From the NCBI GenBank assembly GCA_022562275.1, contig JADFPP010000009.1, forward strand, positions 1 to 61,329: a stretch of DNA of 61,329 nt, given 5' to 3'. The DNA is from Bacteroidota bacterium (lineage in GTDB: Bacteria; Bacteroidota; Ignavibacteria; Ignavibacteriales; Ignavibacteriaceae). Below the pieces are notes generated by a model, which was not told the DNA's origin, did not search any database, and was given only the letters and a program-made list of their open reading frames with translations. Position 1 is the first letter of the stretch; each line of letters starts with the position of its first letter. Positions 17,437 to 25,660 of the stretch are shown in pieces. The position numbers and the translations under genes are program-made.

Positions 17437-18572
17437 TTAAAAATATATTGATTATTGGATTTATGATCATTTTCATTTTCGGTTGCGGAAAATCGCTCAT
17501 TAAAATTACTGCAAAGTTAGACAGTGATCCGTATCCGATGTTTGGAAGAACATCTGCCAGGAATTTCTACGTTCCGGTAACAGTTTCTGATTCATTGCTC
17601 CTTTATTGGGAGAATGATGTTCACGGAAGCTTTACTAATTCATCTGTTACTATTTATGATGAGTATGTTTTTACAAGTGATCTTGGTGGTAGAATTTATG
17701 TATTTGATATTAATGACGGATCAAAAGTTGGAATGCTAAAAAGTAAGGATGCAATCTATTCAGCACCGCTTATATTTAAATCGGTGGTTGTTTATGCAGT
17801 AGCCGAGGAGAAATATAATCTGACCGAAATAATTATTTATAATTTTAAAACCGGTAAAGAAGTATTTTACGAAGAAATTTATAGTCGTGTTTTGTCTGAA
17901 ATGATTGCACTTGAAGACGGAATAATATTTTTAACCGAGAGCGGAAGGATAAACAGGTATGACCTTTCGGGAAAATCAATATGGCAAACAGAAACAGATG
18001 CAGCAACACGATGCTCTCCATCATTAAAAAATGGGATAATAATTTTTGGTAACGATGATGGGGAAGTGATTACGGTGGATTTGGAAGACGGCGAAATAAT
18101 CAATCGAAAATCAGTGGGCGGTATTTTTACAGGTACACCAACAATTGATGATAGTATTGCTTACATGTCTAACAATAACGGAATGATCTACGCACTCGAT
18201 TTAAAGAGTATTGAAATAATTTGGCAGCATGATACCCATGCAAGAATACTTATGTCTCCCGCAGTAGATGATAAAAATGTTATTATTGGAAATTTAAGCG
18301 GCTCCCTTTTCTCACTTAATAAATTTAATGGTAAACCAAATTGGAAACAGCAGTACAAAGGAGTGTTCCAGGCAACTCCTCTTCTTACAAATTACCGGAT
18401 AATTATTCCCGATCTTTTTCGTTCATTATATATTATCGATAAAAGCACAGGCATCCCGAACAAAATTTATTTACTCGAGGGAAGAGCCAAACTTTCACCA
18501 GTTTATTTTGATGGTATTTTATTTATTGGATTTGATAGAGGTATTTTAAGGGCGTATGAGTTTGTTTATTAA
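17424..18572 (+). CDS. BamB-like PQQ-type beta-propeller lipoprotein
   Basis: 382 aa overlapping the previous gene by 13 bases. Lipobox at IIFIFGC (C21), so outer-membrane or periplasm anchored. Repeated blades of the type IYVFDINDGSKVG, ITVDLEDGEIINRKSVGGIF, IYALDLKSIEIIWQHDTH and LFSLNKFNGKPNWKQQYKG, the pyrrolo-quinoline-quinone/BamB blade. No quinone-ligand or dehydrogenase motifs are seen. Neighbour to a protein with a BamA-like barrel, so a role beside it in outer-membrane insertion or scaffolding is a reasonable guess, not more. Confidence 0.8.
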   Translation: MGLLIKNILIIGFMIIFIFGCGKSLIKITAKLDSDPYPMFGRTSARNFYVPVTVSDSLLLYWENDVHGSFTNSSVTIYDEYVFTSDLGGRIYVFDINDGSKVGMLKSKDAIYSAPLIFKSVVVYAVAEEKYNLTEIIIYNFKTGKEVFYEEIYSRVLSEMIALEDGIIFLTESGRINRYDLSGKSIWQTETDAATRCSPSLKNGIIIFGNDDGEVITVDLEDGEIINRKSVGGIFTGTPTIDDSIAYMSNNNGMIYALDLKSIEIIWQHDTHARILMSPAVDDKNVIIGNLSGSLFSLNKFNGKPNWKQQYKGVFQATPLLTNYRIIIPDLFRSLYIIDKSTGIPNKIYLLEGRAKLSPVYFDGILFIGFDRGILRAYEFVY

Positions 18573-19281
18573 AATATTATTTGCACTTGTAATTAATTTT
18601 GCGGTAAATGTTTTTCCGCAAGAATGTGAAGCTAATCTTACAATAATAAGCGATATTGAAAATGTTAATATATTTATTGATGACTCACTCGCCGGAATGG
18701 GTAAAAATATTGATGTTACCTTATCAAAAGGGTGGCACAAAATTGTTGCACTCGAAAACAGTGATAGGTGGGGTACTAAAACATTTACTGATTCGCTGAA
18801 TATAACTGATTGTAACGATATTGTACTTCAATACAACTTTAATAAAGTAGTACTCCTGAATTCCGAACCGCAGGATGTTTATGTGTTCAGCAATGATACG
18901 TTGATAGGATACACGCCGCTATTAATTCCAATGGAATTGAATAATCTCCGCCTGGAAAAAAATGGTTTTGAAAGTAAGGTAATTAGCTATTCTGATTTTG
19001 GAATTAATAATCCGGTTAAACTCAATTTCATAGGCGAATATGATGACGGTAATTTTTTTGATAAAACACTATTCAAAGTATTGATAGGTACAATGGTTGC
19101 TTTGGGAACAACGACTGCTTACTTAAAATTAAAAGCCGATGATAAATTTGCCGAATATAAGATAACGGGGGATGAAGCCTTATTGGATCAGACAAACAGG
19201 TTGGATACTATAAGTGCGGTTACTTTTGTTGCACTACAAATAAATTTTGGCTATATAATTTACAGGTTTCTTGTAGATTAA
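18556..19281 (+). CDS. PEGA-domain envelope protein
   Basis: 241 aa; start inside the end of the propeller gene (17 nt overlap). Signal peptide 1-22 (ALVINFAVNVFPQ). Two PEGA-like beta units: NVNIFIDDSLAGMGKNIDV with KGWHKIVALE, and QDVYVFSNDTLIGYTPLLIP with LRLEKNGFES. A hydrophobic helix (VLIGTMVALGTTTAYLKL) follows at about 175-192 and another near the C-terminus. PEGA domains occur in surface-layer and carbohydrate-related envelope proteins. The function of this one is unknown; gene coupling suggests the three proteins act together. Confidence 0.75.
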   Translation: MSLFIKILFALVINFAVNVFPQECEANLTIISDIENVNIFIDDSLAGMGKNIDVTLSKGWHKIVALENSDRWGTKTFTDSLNITDCNDIVLQYNFNKVVLLNSEPQDVYVFSNDTLIGYTPLLIPMELNNLRLEKNGFESKVISYSDFGINNPVKLNFIGEYDDGNFFDKTLFKVLIGTMVALGTTTAYLKLKADDKFAEYKITGDEALLDQTNRLDTISAVTFVALQINFGYIIYRFLVD

Positions 19282-19333
19282 TAAACATAATCTATAAATT
19301 ACATCTCCGTTATTATATTTTTCTATTTTCTTC

Positions 19334-20188
19334 ATGCTAACAATATTAGGTGTGATTACTAAATCAACTGAATACCTTGATAGAAAAGGTATTGAATCAC
19401 CGCGTGCAAATGCCGAGATATTACTTGCAAATATTCTAAATTGTAAAAGACTTGAATTATACTTAATGTATGACAAACCCTTAAGAGATAGTGAACTTAA
19501 TAGTTATAGAGAGTATCTGAAAAGAAGAAGCAATTATGAACCCATTCAATATATAACAGGCTCGGTTGAGTTTTATACTTTAGAGTTAAAGGTAACACCT
19601 GCTGTTCTAATACCACGTCCTGAAACAGAAATTCTTGTGGAAGTAATTATTGATTCGGTAAAAAAAGAAGATGAATTATTTATATTGGATTTTGGAAGCG
19701 GCTGTGGAAACATTAGTATTGCCCTGGCTGAAAACTTGCCAAACGTACACGTAACCGGAATTGATATAAGTAAAGATGCAATTATGATCGCGAATGAAAA
19801 TTTAGAAAAATATCAGCTGAATGGCAGAGTTAATTTTGTAAATGGTGATATACTAAAATTTAATGTAAACGATTTTTTGAATTACGACATTATAGTATCA
19901 AATCCTCCGTATGTTTCTCAAAACGATTATTTAAATGTTCAAAAAGAAATTAAAAATTTTGAACCGAAGATTGCTGTTACAGATTTTTCTGATGGGTATA
20001 AATATTTTGTTAAAATTATCACTCTTGCATCAGAAATATTGAAAAGCGGTGGAAAACTTTTTTTCGAAATGGGAGAGGGACAATCAAAAAAAATAAATGA
20101 GCTTTTAGTGAAAAATAATTATAAAAAAATTTATGTATTTAAAGATTATCAAAAAATTGATCGAGTCATTTCAGGAGTTAAATCTTGA
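19334..20188 (+). CDS. prmC: Release factor glutamine methyltransferase
   Basis: 284 aa. N-terminal helical domain with SPRANAEILLANILNCKRLELYL, then ITGSVEFYTLELKVTPAVLIPRPETE and the Rossmann SAM site ILDFGSGCGNISIALAE. The catalytic NPPY motif is SNPPYVSQNDY. Methylates the GGQ glutamine of peptide release factors. The stop overlaps the TTG start of dtd (TTGA). Confidence 0.93.
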   Translation: MLTILGVITKSTEYLDRKGIESPRANAEILLANILNCKRLELYLMYDKPLRDSELNSYREYLKRRSNYEPIQYITGSVEFYTLELKVTPAVLIPRPETEILVEVIIDSVKKEDELFILDFGSGCGNISIALAENLPNVHVTGIDISKDAIMIANENLEKYQLNGRVNFVNGDILKFNVNDFLNYDIIVSNPPYVSQNDYLNVQKEIKNFEPKIAVTDFSDGYKYFVKIITLASEILKSGGKLFFEMGEGQSKKINELLVKNNYKKIYVFKDYQKIDRVISGVKS

Positions 20189-20637
20189 GAGCCGTTGTCC
20201 AAAGAGTTAGCAGTGCATCTGTAAAAATACCTGGTGAAAAATATTCTGCAAAGATAAATAAAGGTCTTTTGATATTGCTTGGAATTAAATCCGGTGATAA
20301 TATCGATGATGTGAATTTTGTTTCCGATAGATGCAGTCGACTGAGGATTTTTGCAGATAGTGAAAATAAAATGAATATTTCGGTTCAGGATATAAAAGGA
20401 GAAGTACTAATAATTTCTCAATTTACATTATACGGGGAAACAGCTAAAGGCAACAGACCAAGTTTTATTGAAGCCGCAAAACCAGATGAAGCAATTCCGC
20501 TCTACGAAGAGTTTATTAAAAGGATAATATACAATTTGGGTGATGACAAAGTTAAAACCGGTATATTCGGTGCTATGATGGATATAGAACTTATTAATGA
20601 AGGGCCGGTTACAATTATTGTGGAATCGAAGAAATAA
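20185..20637 (+). CDS. dtd: D-aminoacyl-tRNA deacylase
   Basis: 150 aa with a TTG start overlapping prmC. Family marks: MRAVVQRVSSASV at the N-terminus, the Ser-Gln-Phe-Thr-Leu motif (ISQFTLYGETAKGNRPSF) and the Gly-cis-Pro motif NEGPVTIIVE at the end. Hydrolyses D-amino acids from mischarged tRNA. Full length. Coupling to prmC groups two translation-quality genes. Confidence 0.95.
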   Translation: MRAVVQRVSSASVKIPGEKYSAKINKGLLILLGIKSGDNIDDVNFVSDRCSRLRIFADSENKMNISVQDIKGEVLIISQFTLYGETAKGNRPSFIEAAKPDEAIPLYEEFIKRIIYNLGDDKVKTGIFGAMMDIELINEGPVTIIVESKK

Positions 20638-20679
20638 TTTTATAAATTATTTATGGAGAGCTCTGAATTATTCTATTAC

Positions 20680-20800
20680 TGTCACTCTGAATCCGGCAAT
20701 TGCCGGATGAAGAGTTTGTTTAATAATAAAAATCGAGATATTTTGCTCCTGCCTACCCTGCCTACCGGCAGGCAGGCGGCAGGCAGGTCGCTCAATATAA
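20680..20800. repeat. Palindromic intergenic repeat (TGTCA-TCTGA family)
   Basis: Starts TGTCACTCTGAATCC and contains the 16-bp perfect palindrome TCCGGCAATTGCCGGA (20692-20707), then nested GCCTACC/GGCAGGC inverted repeats at 20751-20790. The left end matches the elements at 50868 and 25320. A 60-codon frame across it is an artefact of the palindromes. Confidence 0.8.
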
Positions 20801-20861
20801 CCATGATAAACTTTTCAGAAGTCTCTAATATTTAATCGATATTAATTGAAGGATAATTCTT

Positions 20862-21767
20862 TTGAATTCAGTATTAATGATCTTTCTTGATGGAGTTGGG
20901 ATAGGAGAGAAAGATTCAAAAATAAATCCTTTCTTTAGATATGGATTCAATTCATTTACAACTTTATTCGGTGCAATTCCTTCGTTAGAAAATTTATTTT
21001 TAGTTGGCGATAAAAAATATCTTTTCCCAACAGATGCCTGTTTAGGAATTAATGGATTACCACAGAGCGGCACAGGGCAGGCATCCTTGTTTTGCGGTTT
21101 TAACGCAGCCAAACAAATTGGAAAGCATCATGGCCCGTTTCCATATTCTACAACGGTTCCAATCATTAAAGAAAAACATATTCTTACTCATTACTCAAAT
21201 AAAAGGAACGGACAATATTTTGCCAATGCGTATCCTAAAGTTTTTATTGATTATTTAAAATCCGGTGGAACAAGATTAGGAGTTACGGCTTCCTGTTGCA
21301 GATTAAACAATTATAGATTTAACAAAATTTCGGATGTCAGACGTGGTAATTCTTTAACTGCAGAAATTACAAATGATAGATGGAATACAAGATTCGGATT
21401 TAATTTACCGCTGATAAAGCCGCAAACTGCTGCACGAAGATTACTCAAATTAGCCGGCAAATATAAATATACTTTATATGAATATTATTTATTGGATCAT
21501 TTAGGTCATCTCAGAATTAAAGATGAGTTTAGTGATATATTCAATACGCTCGATCTTTTTCTTTTTACAATCCTTACAGAGTTCGATGACAAAAAATTGA
21601 CAATAGTTATCTGTTCCGATCACGGAAATTTTGAAGACCTTTCTATAAAAATGCATACAAGGAATCCTTCTTTAACTATAACAGCCGGAAAGTATGCAGA
21701 AGAATTGTTTACCTCAGTAAAAAGTATAATGGATATTAAACCGGCAATAATAAAATATTGCAGATGA
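20862..21767 (+). CDS. Alkaline-phosphatase-fold metalloenzyme (phosphoglyceromutase-like)
   Basis: 301 aa from a TTG at 20862 with GAAGGA upstream. N-terminal metal site MIFLDGVGIGEKDSKINPF; central GTGQASLFCGFNAA with a serine/threonine nucleophile candidate; C-terminal ligands in YYLLDHLGHL and ICSDHGNFEDLSIKMHTRNP (DH and H positions of the iPGM/phosphopentomutase family). Shorter than both those enzymes (about 400-510 aa), so the substrate is open; related stand-alone proteins are annotated as peptidase or metalloenzyme-domain proteins. Flanked on both sides by repeats rather than in an operon. Confidence 0.75.
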   Translation: MNSVLMIFLDGVGIGEKDSKINPFFRYGFNSFTTLFGAIPSLENLFLVGDKKYLFPTDACLGINGLPQSGTGQASLFCGFNAAKQIGKHHGPFPYSTTVPIIKEKHILTHYSNKRNGQYFANAYPKVFIDYLKSGGTRLGVTASCCRLNNYRFNKISDVRRGNSLTAEITNDRWNTRFGFNLPLIKPQTAARRLLKLAGKYKYTLYEYYLLDHLGHLRIKDEFSDIFNTLDLFLFTILTEFDDKKLTIVICSDHGNFEDLSIKMHTRNPSLTITAGKYAEELFTSVKSIMDIKPAIIKYCR

Positions 21768-22310
21768 AACGAGTCACATTGAATCGCATGGACGTCAACT
21801 TAAGGATTATTTCCTTATAACTAACTTATAAAAAGTGTCCCGACTCAGTCGGGATTGAATTGCCACGCCATTTAGAGCTTGTGTGAAAAACAGCAAACTC
21901 ACCCTAAATCCCTCTCTTGGTAAGAGAGGGACTTTTGAAAAGCTGCGAAAGCTACTTGTTTTAGCCCCTTCTCTTTTTAAGAGAAGGGGTTGGGGATGAG
22001 TTCTTCTATTTGACATATAATTTTAACACAGTCTCTTTATGGCGTGGACTTAATTAACAAACCAAATTTTGGCTTTTCCGAAGGAATCCCTTGGATAGCC
22101 AAAAATGTAAGATTGGTAGTGGCTTCACAAAGTGATCCCTTTGGGAAAAGCCTTTATTAACTTTGGATTACAAGGTCCCCGACTTACTCGTCTCGCTCCG
22201 CTCGCCGGAGCGGAAAAGTCGGGGCAATTAAGTTGACGCATATACGTTGAATCGGGATTAGTTCCAAATGATTAAAAAAAAATATGCCGGAAGCGGAAAA
22301 GAATAAACAT
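21764..22310. repeat. Composite palindromic repeat cluster upstream of comEC
   Basis: No gene is seen in this 540-bp stretch. Left boundary GATGAAACGAGTC matches the start of the element at 47147. An outer inverted repeat CGTCAACTTAA / TTAAGTTGACG (21793-21803, 22228-22238) encloses several hairpins: TCCCGACTCAGTCGGGA (21838-21854), CCCTCTC/GAGAGGG (21910-21930), CCCCTTCTC/GAGAAGGGG (21965-21989), GGCTTTTCC/GGGAAAAGCC (22071-22152) and CCCCGACT/AGTCGGGG (22177-22224), the last with a nested GCTCCG/CGGAGC. The right end carries a variant of the leader repeat ending AATAAACATATGAAA at the comEC start. Confidence 0.8.
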
Positions 22311-24704
22311 ATGAAAGACCATCCTATTATAATATTTACAGTCGCATTTATAATTGGAATTCTTCTTGAGCCGGTGTTTCAGGTTAGCATATTAATAGTT
22401 CTGATCTTAACTCTTATTCTTTTTTCTTTTCTTCTTATTTCAAGATTGAATGGATTCTTCTATAAAATTAAGATTATACTATCGGTAATATCTCTAATAC
22501 TTATATCATCCCTCGGAAATCTAACAACATATTTTAACCAAGTGCAATTCAATCCCGAGGTATCCTCTTTGTATAAAGAAAAGAACGTGTCGGTATCCGG
22601 TACTATAAATACAATAGAACTGATTAGAGAAAATGAAATTCTGTTCCTTCTTGATGCTAGCAATTTTATTACTAAGGATGAAAATATTAATGATGATATA
22701 ACATTTCTTTGCAAATTGCGAGGTGGTAAAAAAGGAAGAAATGAATTTTATAATACAATGAAACCCGGATACCTTATTGAAGTGAAAGCTATATACACTA
22801 AAGGAAAAGGGAGGAGAAACCCGGGAGAATTTGATTATAACTCTTACCTGAAATCGAAGGGAATTACAGGCATACTTATAATTAAAAAATTCAGCGATAT
22901 TATAATTGTTAAAGATAAACCGAACTTCTTTAAAAATAGTATCTTCCAGGTAAGAAAAATTATAAACGAACAGATAAATTCACTACACGGTAATAAAACC
23001 GCTTCATTATTAAGGGGACTACTCCTGGCAGACAGAAGAGAAATTGATCAGGAAACAAAAATACAATTTATAAATTCAGGAGTTGTTCACGTACTTGCTG
23101 TTTCCGGATTACACGTGGGATTTATAGCTTTTATATTTATAATTCTGTTTGGCAGGTTCAATATTTACTTTAGATCGGTTTCAACTATTGTAGGATTATT
23201 ATGTTTTATGTTCTTAACCGGAGTTCCGCCTTCAGTTTTTAGAGCAACGGTTATGGCTCTTGTTATAATAACAGCATTTCTTACAAATCGTACGACAAAC
23301 ATTTTTAATTCACTGGCTATTGCTGCACTTATAATACTTGTAATTAATCCTAATGAAATTTATTCACCCGGATTTCAGCTTTCATTCTCTGCTGTTCTGG
23401 CAATAGGAGTAATATATCCACTTATTTCTAACGCTATAAATAAGCTTAAAATTGAATCTAAACTAATAAGATTTTTTTTACTTTTTATCGCAGTATCTTT
23501 TGCGGCACAAATAGGTACGCTTCCGTTCACATTGTTATATTTTGGAAAATTATCTGTTATTGCGTTGTTAGCAAATCTTATAGTAATTCCAACAATTGGT
23601 TTTATTATTTCATTATCCATAATAACATTAATAACTCAAGCGGTGTTTCCGTCATTAGCAATTTACTATGCGGCAACGAATGATGCTATAACAAATCTTT
23701 TGTTAGATTTTATTAATTTTACCGGTCAACTTGGTTTTTCTCATATAAAAATACATGGATATTCGATATATGATATATTTATTTTTTATTTCTTCCTGAT
23801 ATTCGTACTTTATTTTTTAAGAAAGGTAAAATCGAAGTTAGCATTTTCGATTGTGATAATATTCGTCATTGTAAATATTTATCTTCTTTCTTCTTTAGAT
23901 AATAAAAAGCTTTTACCGGATAATGTTCTCAGTATACTTATGATAGATGTTGGGCAGGGCGATGCGATCTTAATAAAATTTCCTGATAATACAATTGCTT
24001 TGATCGATGCAGGACAGGCAACATTCTATTTCGATTATGGTGAAAGAGTGATTTTACCTCTGCTCGATTACCTTGACATTGAGAAAATAGATTACGGTTT
24101 TGTATCGCATCTTGATCTGGACCATTATGGAGGGTTCGTTTCGTTGATCCAAAACGATAAAATTAAAGAAATATATAAACCGGCAATAGATTCATTACTT
24201 AGCAAGGACGTTAAATTTGAAAAATTTCTCAGAGAGCAGAAAGTTCCGATTAACTATTACGATTATCAATCTCTCATGATTGGCAATTGCCGGCTTTTTA
24301 CTCTTTCTGATAAAGATGAAGCGGAATTCTATAAATTATCTTCAAACAATAAGAGTGGAGTAATGAAACTTGTTTATGGGAAGAAGTCTTTTCTATTTAC
24401 AGGTGATGTTGAAAAAAGAGTTGAAAAAATTCTAATTAATGATTTTGAAATTTTTCTGGATGTCGATGTATTAAAAGTAGCCCATCACGGAAGTAAGACT
24501 AGCACGTCTGATGAATTCTTAAAATATACGTCTCCGCAATATGCGTTAATTAGTGCAGGCATTAAAAATAAATTTGGTCATCCGGCAGAAAATGTGATTT
24601 CCAAATTCCGTAAAAACAGTGTAAAAATTTTAAGAACAGATGAATCAGGTGCTGTATTATTATGGTGTGATGGTGAAAAAATATTTGTAGAAGATTGGAG
24701 ATAA
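22311..24704 (+). CDS. comEC: ComEC/Rec2 DNA-uptake channel
   Basis: 797 aa from the ATG at 22311; the frame extends nine codons upstream into a repeat and that part is excluded. Three hydrophobic segments at the N-terminus, an OB-like soluble region (VSVSGTINTIELIRENEI, GEFDYNSYLKSKGI), the Competence domain from about 240 (SGVVHVLAVSGLHVGFIAF, FLTGVPPSVFRATVMAL), then a C-terminal metallo-beta-lactamase domain (MIDVGQGDAILIKFP, VSHLDLDHYGGF, LKVAHHGSKTSTSDEFL). Full-length form: channel plus nuclease-like domain for uptake of single-stranded DNA. No other com gene is adjacent. Confidence 0.92.
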   Translation: MKDHPIIIFTVAFIIGILLEPVFQVSILIVLILTLILFSFLLISRLNGFFYKIKIILSVISLILISSLGNLTTYFNQVQFNPEVSSLYKEKNVSVSGTINTIELIRENEILFLLDASNFITKDENINDDITFLCKLRGGKKGRNEFYNTMKPGYLIEVKAIYTKGKGRRNPGEFDYNSYLKSKGITGILIIKKFSDIIIVKDKPNFFKNSIFQVRKIINEQINSLHGNKTASLLRGLLLADRREIDQETKIQFINSGVVHVLAVSGLHVGFIAFIFIILFGRFNIYFRSVSTIVGLLCFMFLTGVPPSVFRATVMALVIITAFLTNRTTNIFNSLAIAALIILVINPNEIYSPGFQLSFSAVLAIGVIYPLISNAINKLKIESKLIRFFLLFIAVSFAAQIGTLPFTLLYFGKLSVIALLANLIVIPTIGFIISLSIITLITQAVFPSLAIYYAATNDAITNLLLDFINFTGQLGFSHIKIHGYSIYDIFIFYFFLIFVLYFLRKVKSKLAFSIVIIFVIVNIYLLSSLDNKKLLPDNVLSILMIDVGQGDAILIKFPDNTIALIDAGQATFYFDYGERVILPLLDYLDIEKIDYGFVSHLDLDHYGGFVSLIQNDKIKEIYKPAIDSLLSKDVKFEKFLREQKVPINYYDYQSLMIGNCRLFTLSDKDEAEFYKLSSNNKSGVMKLVYGKKSFLFTGDVEKRVEKILINDFEIFLDVDVLKVAHHGSKTSTSDEFLKYTSPQYALISAGIKNKFGHPAENVISKFRKNSVKILRTDESGAVLLWCDGEKIFVEDWR

Positions 24705-24744
24705 TTGTAAATAGTTAATTATATATTAACTATAAGGAAAAAAT

Positions 24745-25236
24745 ATGGCAGAGAAACTACTTGTTGGAATTATAATGGGCAGTGATTCAGATCTAACCGT
24801 AATGGGAAAAGCATTCGAAGTGTTAGATAACTTTAATTTGAAGTATGAGGTAAAAATTCTCTCTGCTCACCGTACGCCTAAACAACATACAGAGTATGCA
24901 GCTACAGCTGAGAAACGGGGTCTGAAAGTAATTATTGCTGCTGCCGGTGGTGCAGCACATTTGCCGGGTGTTACCGCGGCACATACTATTCTTCCGGTAA
25001 TTGGTGTTCCAATTAAAAGTATAGCTCTTAACGGTATGGATTCATTGTTATCAATTGTTCAAATGCCTTCTGGTGTACCGGTTGCAACGGTTTCTATAGA
25101 TGGTGCAAAGAATGCTGCTCTTCTGGCTTTACAAATACTTGCAATATCTGATAAAGTTATAAAACAAAAGTTGAGGAGATATAAACTAAAAACAGAAAGA
25201 GAATCGATGGCAAAAAACGAAAAATTGAATAAATAA
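24745..25236 (+). CDS. purE: N5-carboxyaminoimidazole ribonucleotide mutase
   Basis: 163 aa, class I Pur[19 protein letters not shown] binds the phosphate and carries the catalytic serine/aspartate; [15 protein letters not shown] has the catalytic histidine; [19 protein letters not shown] and [14 protein letters not shown] follow. Converts N5-CAIR to CAIR in purine synthesis. A purK partner is not in the window. RBS AAGGAAAA seven bases upstream. Confidence 0.95.
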   Translation: MAEKLLVGIIMGSDSDLTVMGKAFEVLDNFNLKYEVKILSAHRTPKQHTEYAATAEKRGLKVIIAAAGGAAHLPGVTAAHTILPVIGVPIKSIALNGMDSLLSIVQMPSGVPVATVSIDGAKNAALLALQILAISDKVIKQKLRRYKLKTERESMAKNEKLNK

Positions 25237-25289
25237 TTAACTTATCAATGGCAAATTATAATAATGGAAATAATTAATAGCTGAATTAT

Positions 25290-25421
25290 TAACTCATGTT
25301 ACGCGAAAGAATGATTTTTTGTCATATTGATCCCGATTCATCGGGAGAAATATCTCCAAACTAGTGCAAATCGTAAACCTTGAGATTCTTCAGAATGACA
25401 ATTTTGCGTAAGGTGAGTTAC
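25290..25421. repeat. MITE-like palindromic element
   Basis: Outer arms AACTCA-TG-TTACGC-G-AAA and TTTGCGTAAGGTGAGTT are imperfect inverted repeats; inside them TTGTCATATTGATCCC and TCAGAATGACAA form a second pair, with CCCGATTCATCGGG in the centre. No coding capacity. It occupies much of the 424-bp purE to T9SS-protein gap; the rest (25422-25660) is AT-rich with no clear gene. Confidence 0.75.
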
Positions 25422-25660
25422 TAATTAAAAGTGATCTATTTTCTAAAAATTATAGCGTTTTACTTTGTTTAATTTTTTTTATTGTACTACTTGTATTAAA
25501 CTCTAAAATTTCTTAATCTTGCTGTACAGAATTCTAACGGGCAGTGAAATTAACTTTTCTCATCAAAAGTTTTATTAAAGTACTACACTTAAATACCTGT
25601 ATAAACAAATATCTTAATTAATTAATCTATCACTTTAAACTATTTTAGGAGGCTCAATTT

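Noticed and set aside
20653-20835. 60-codon frame after dtd
   Set aside because: Runs through palindromic repeat sequence; its residues are the translation of hairpins.
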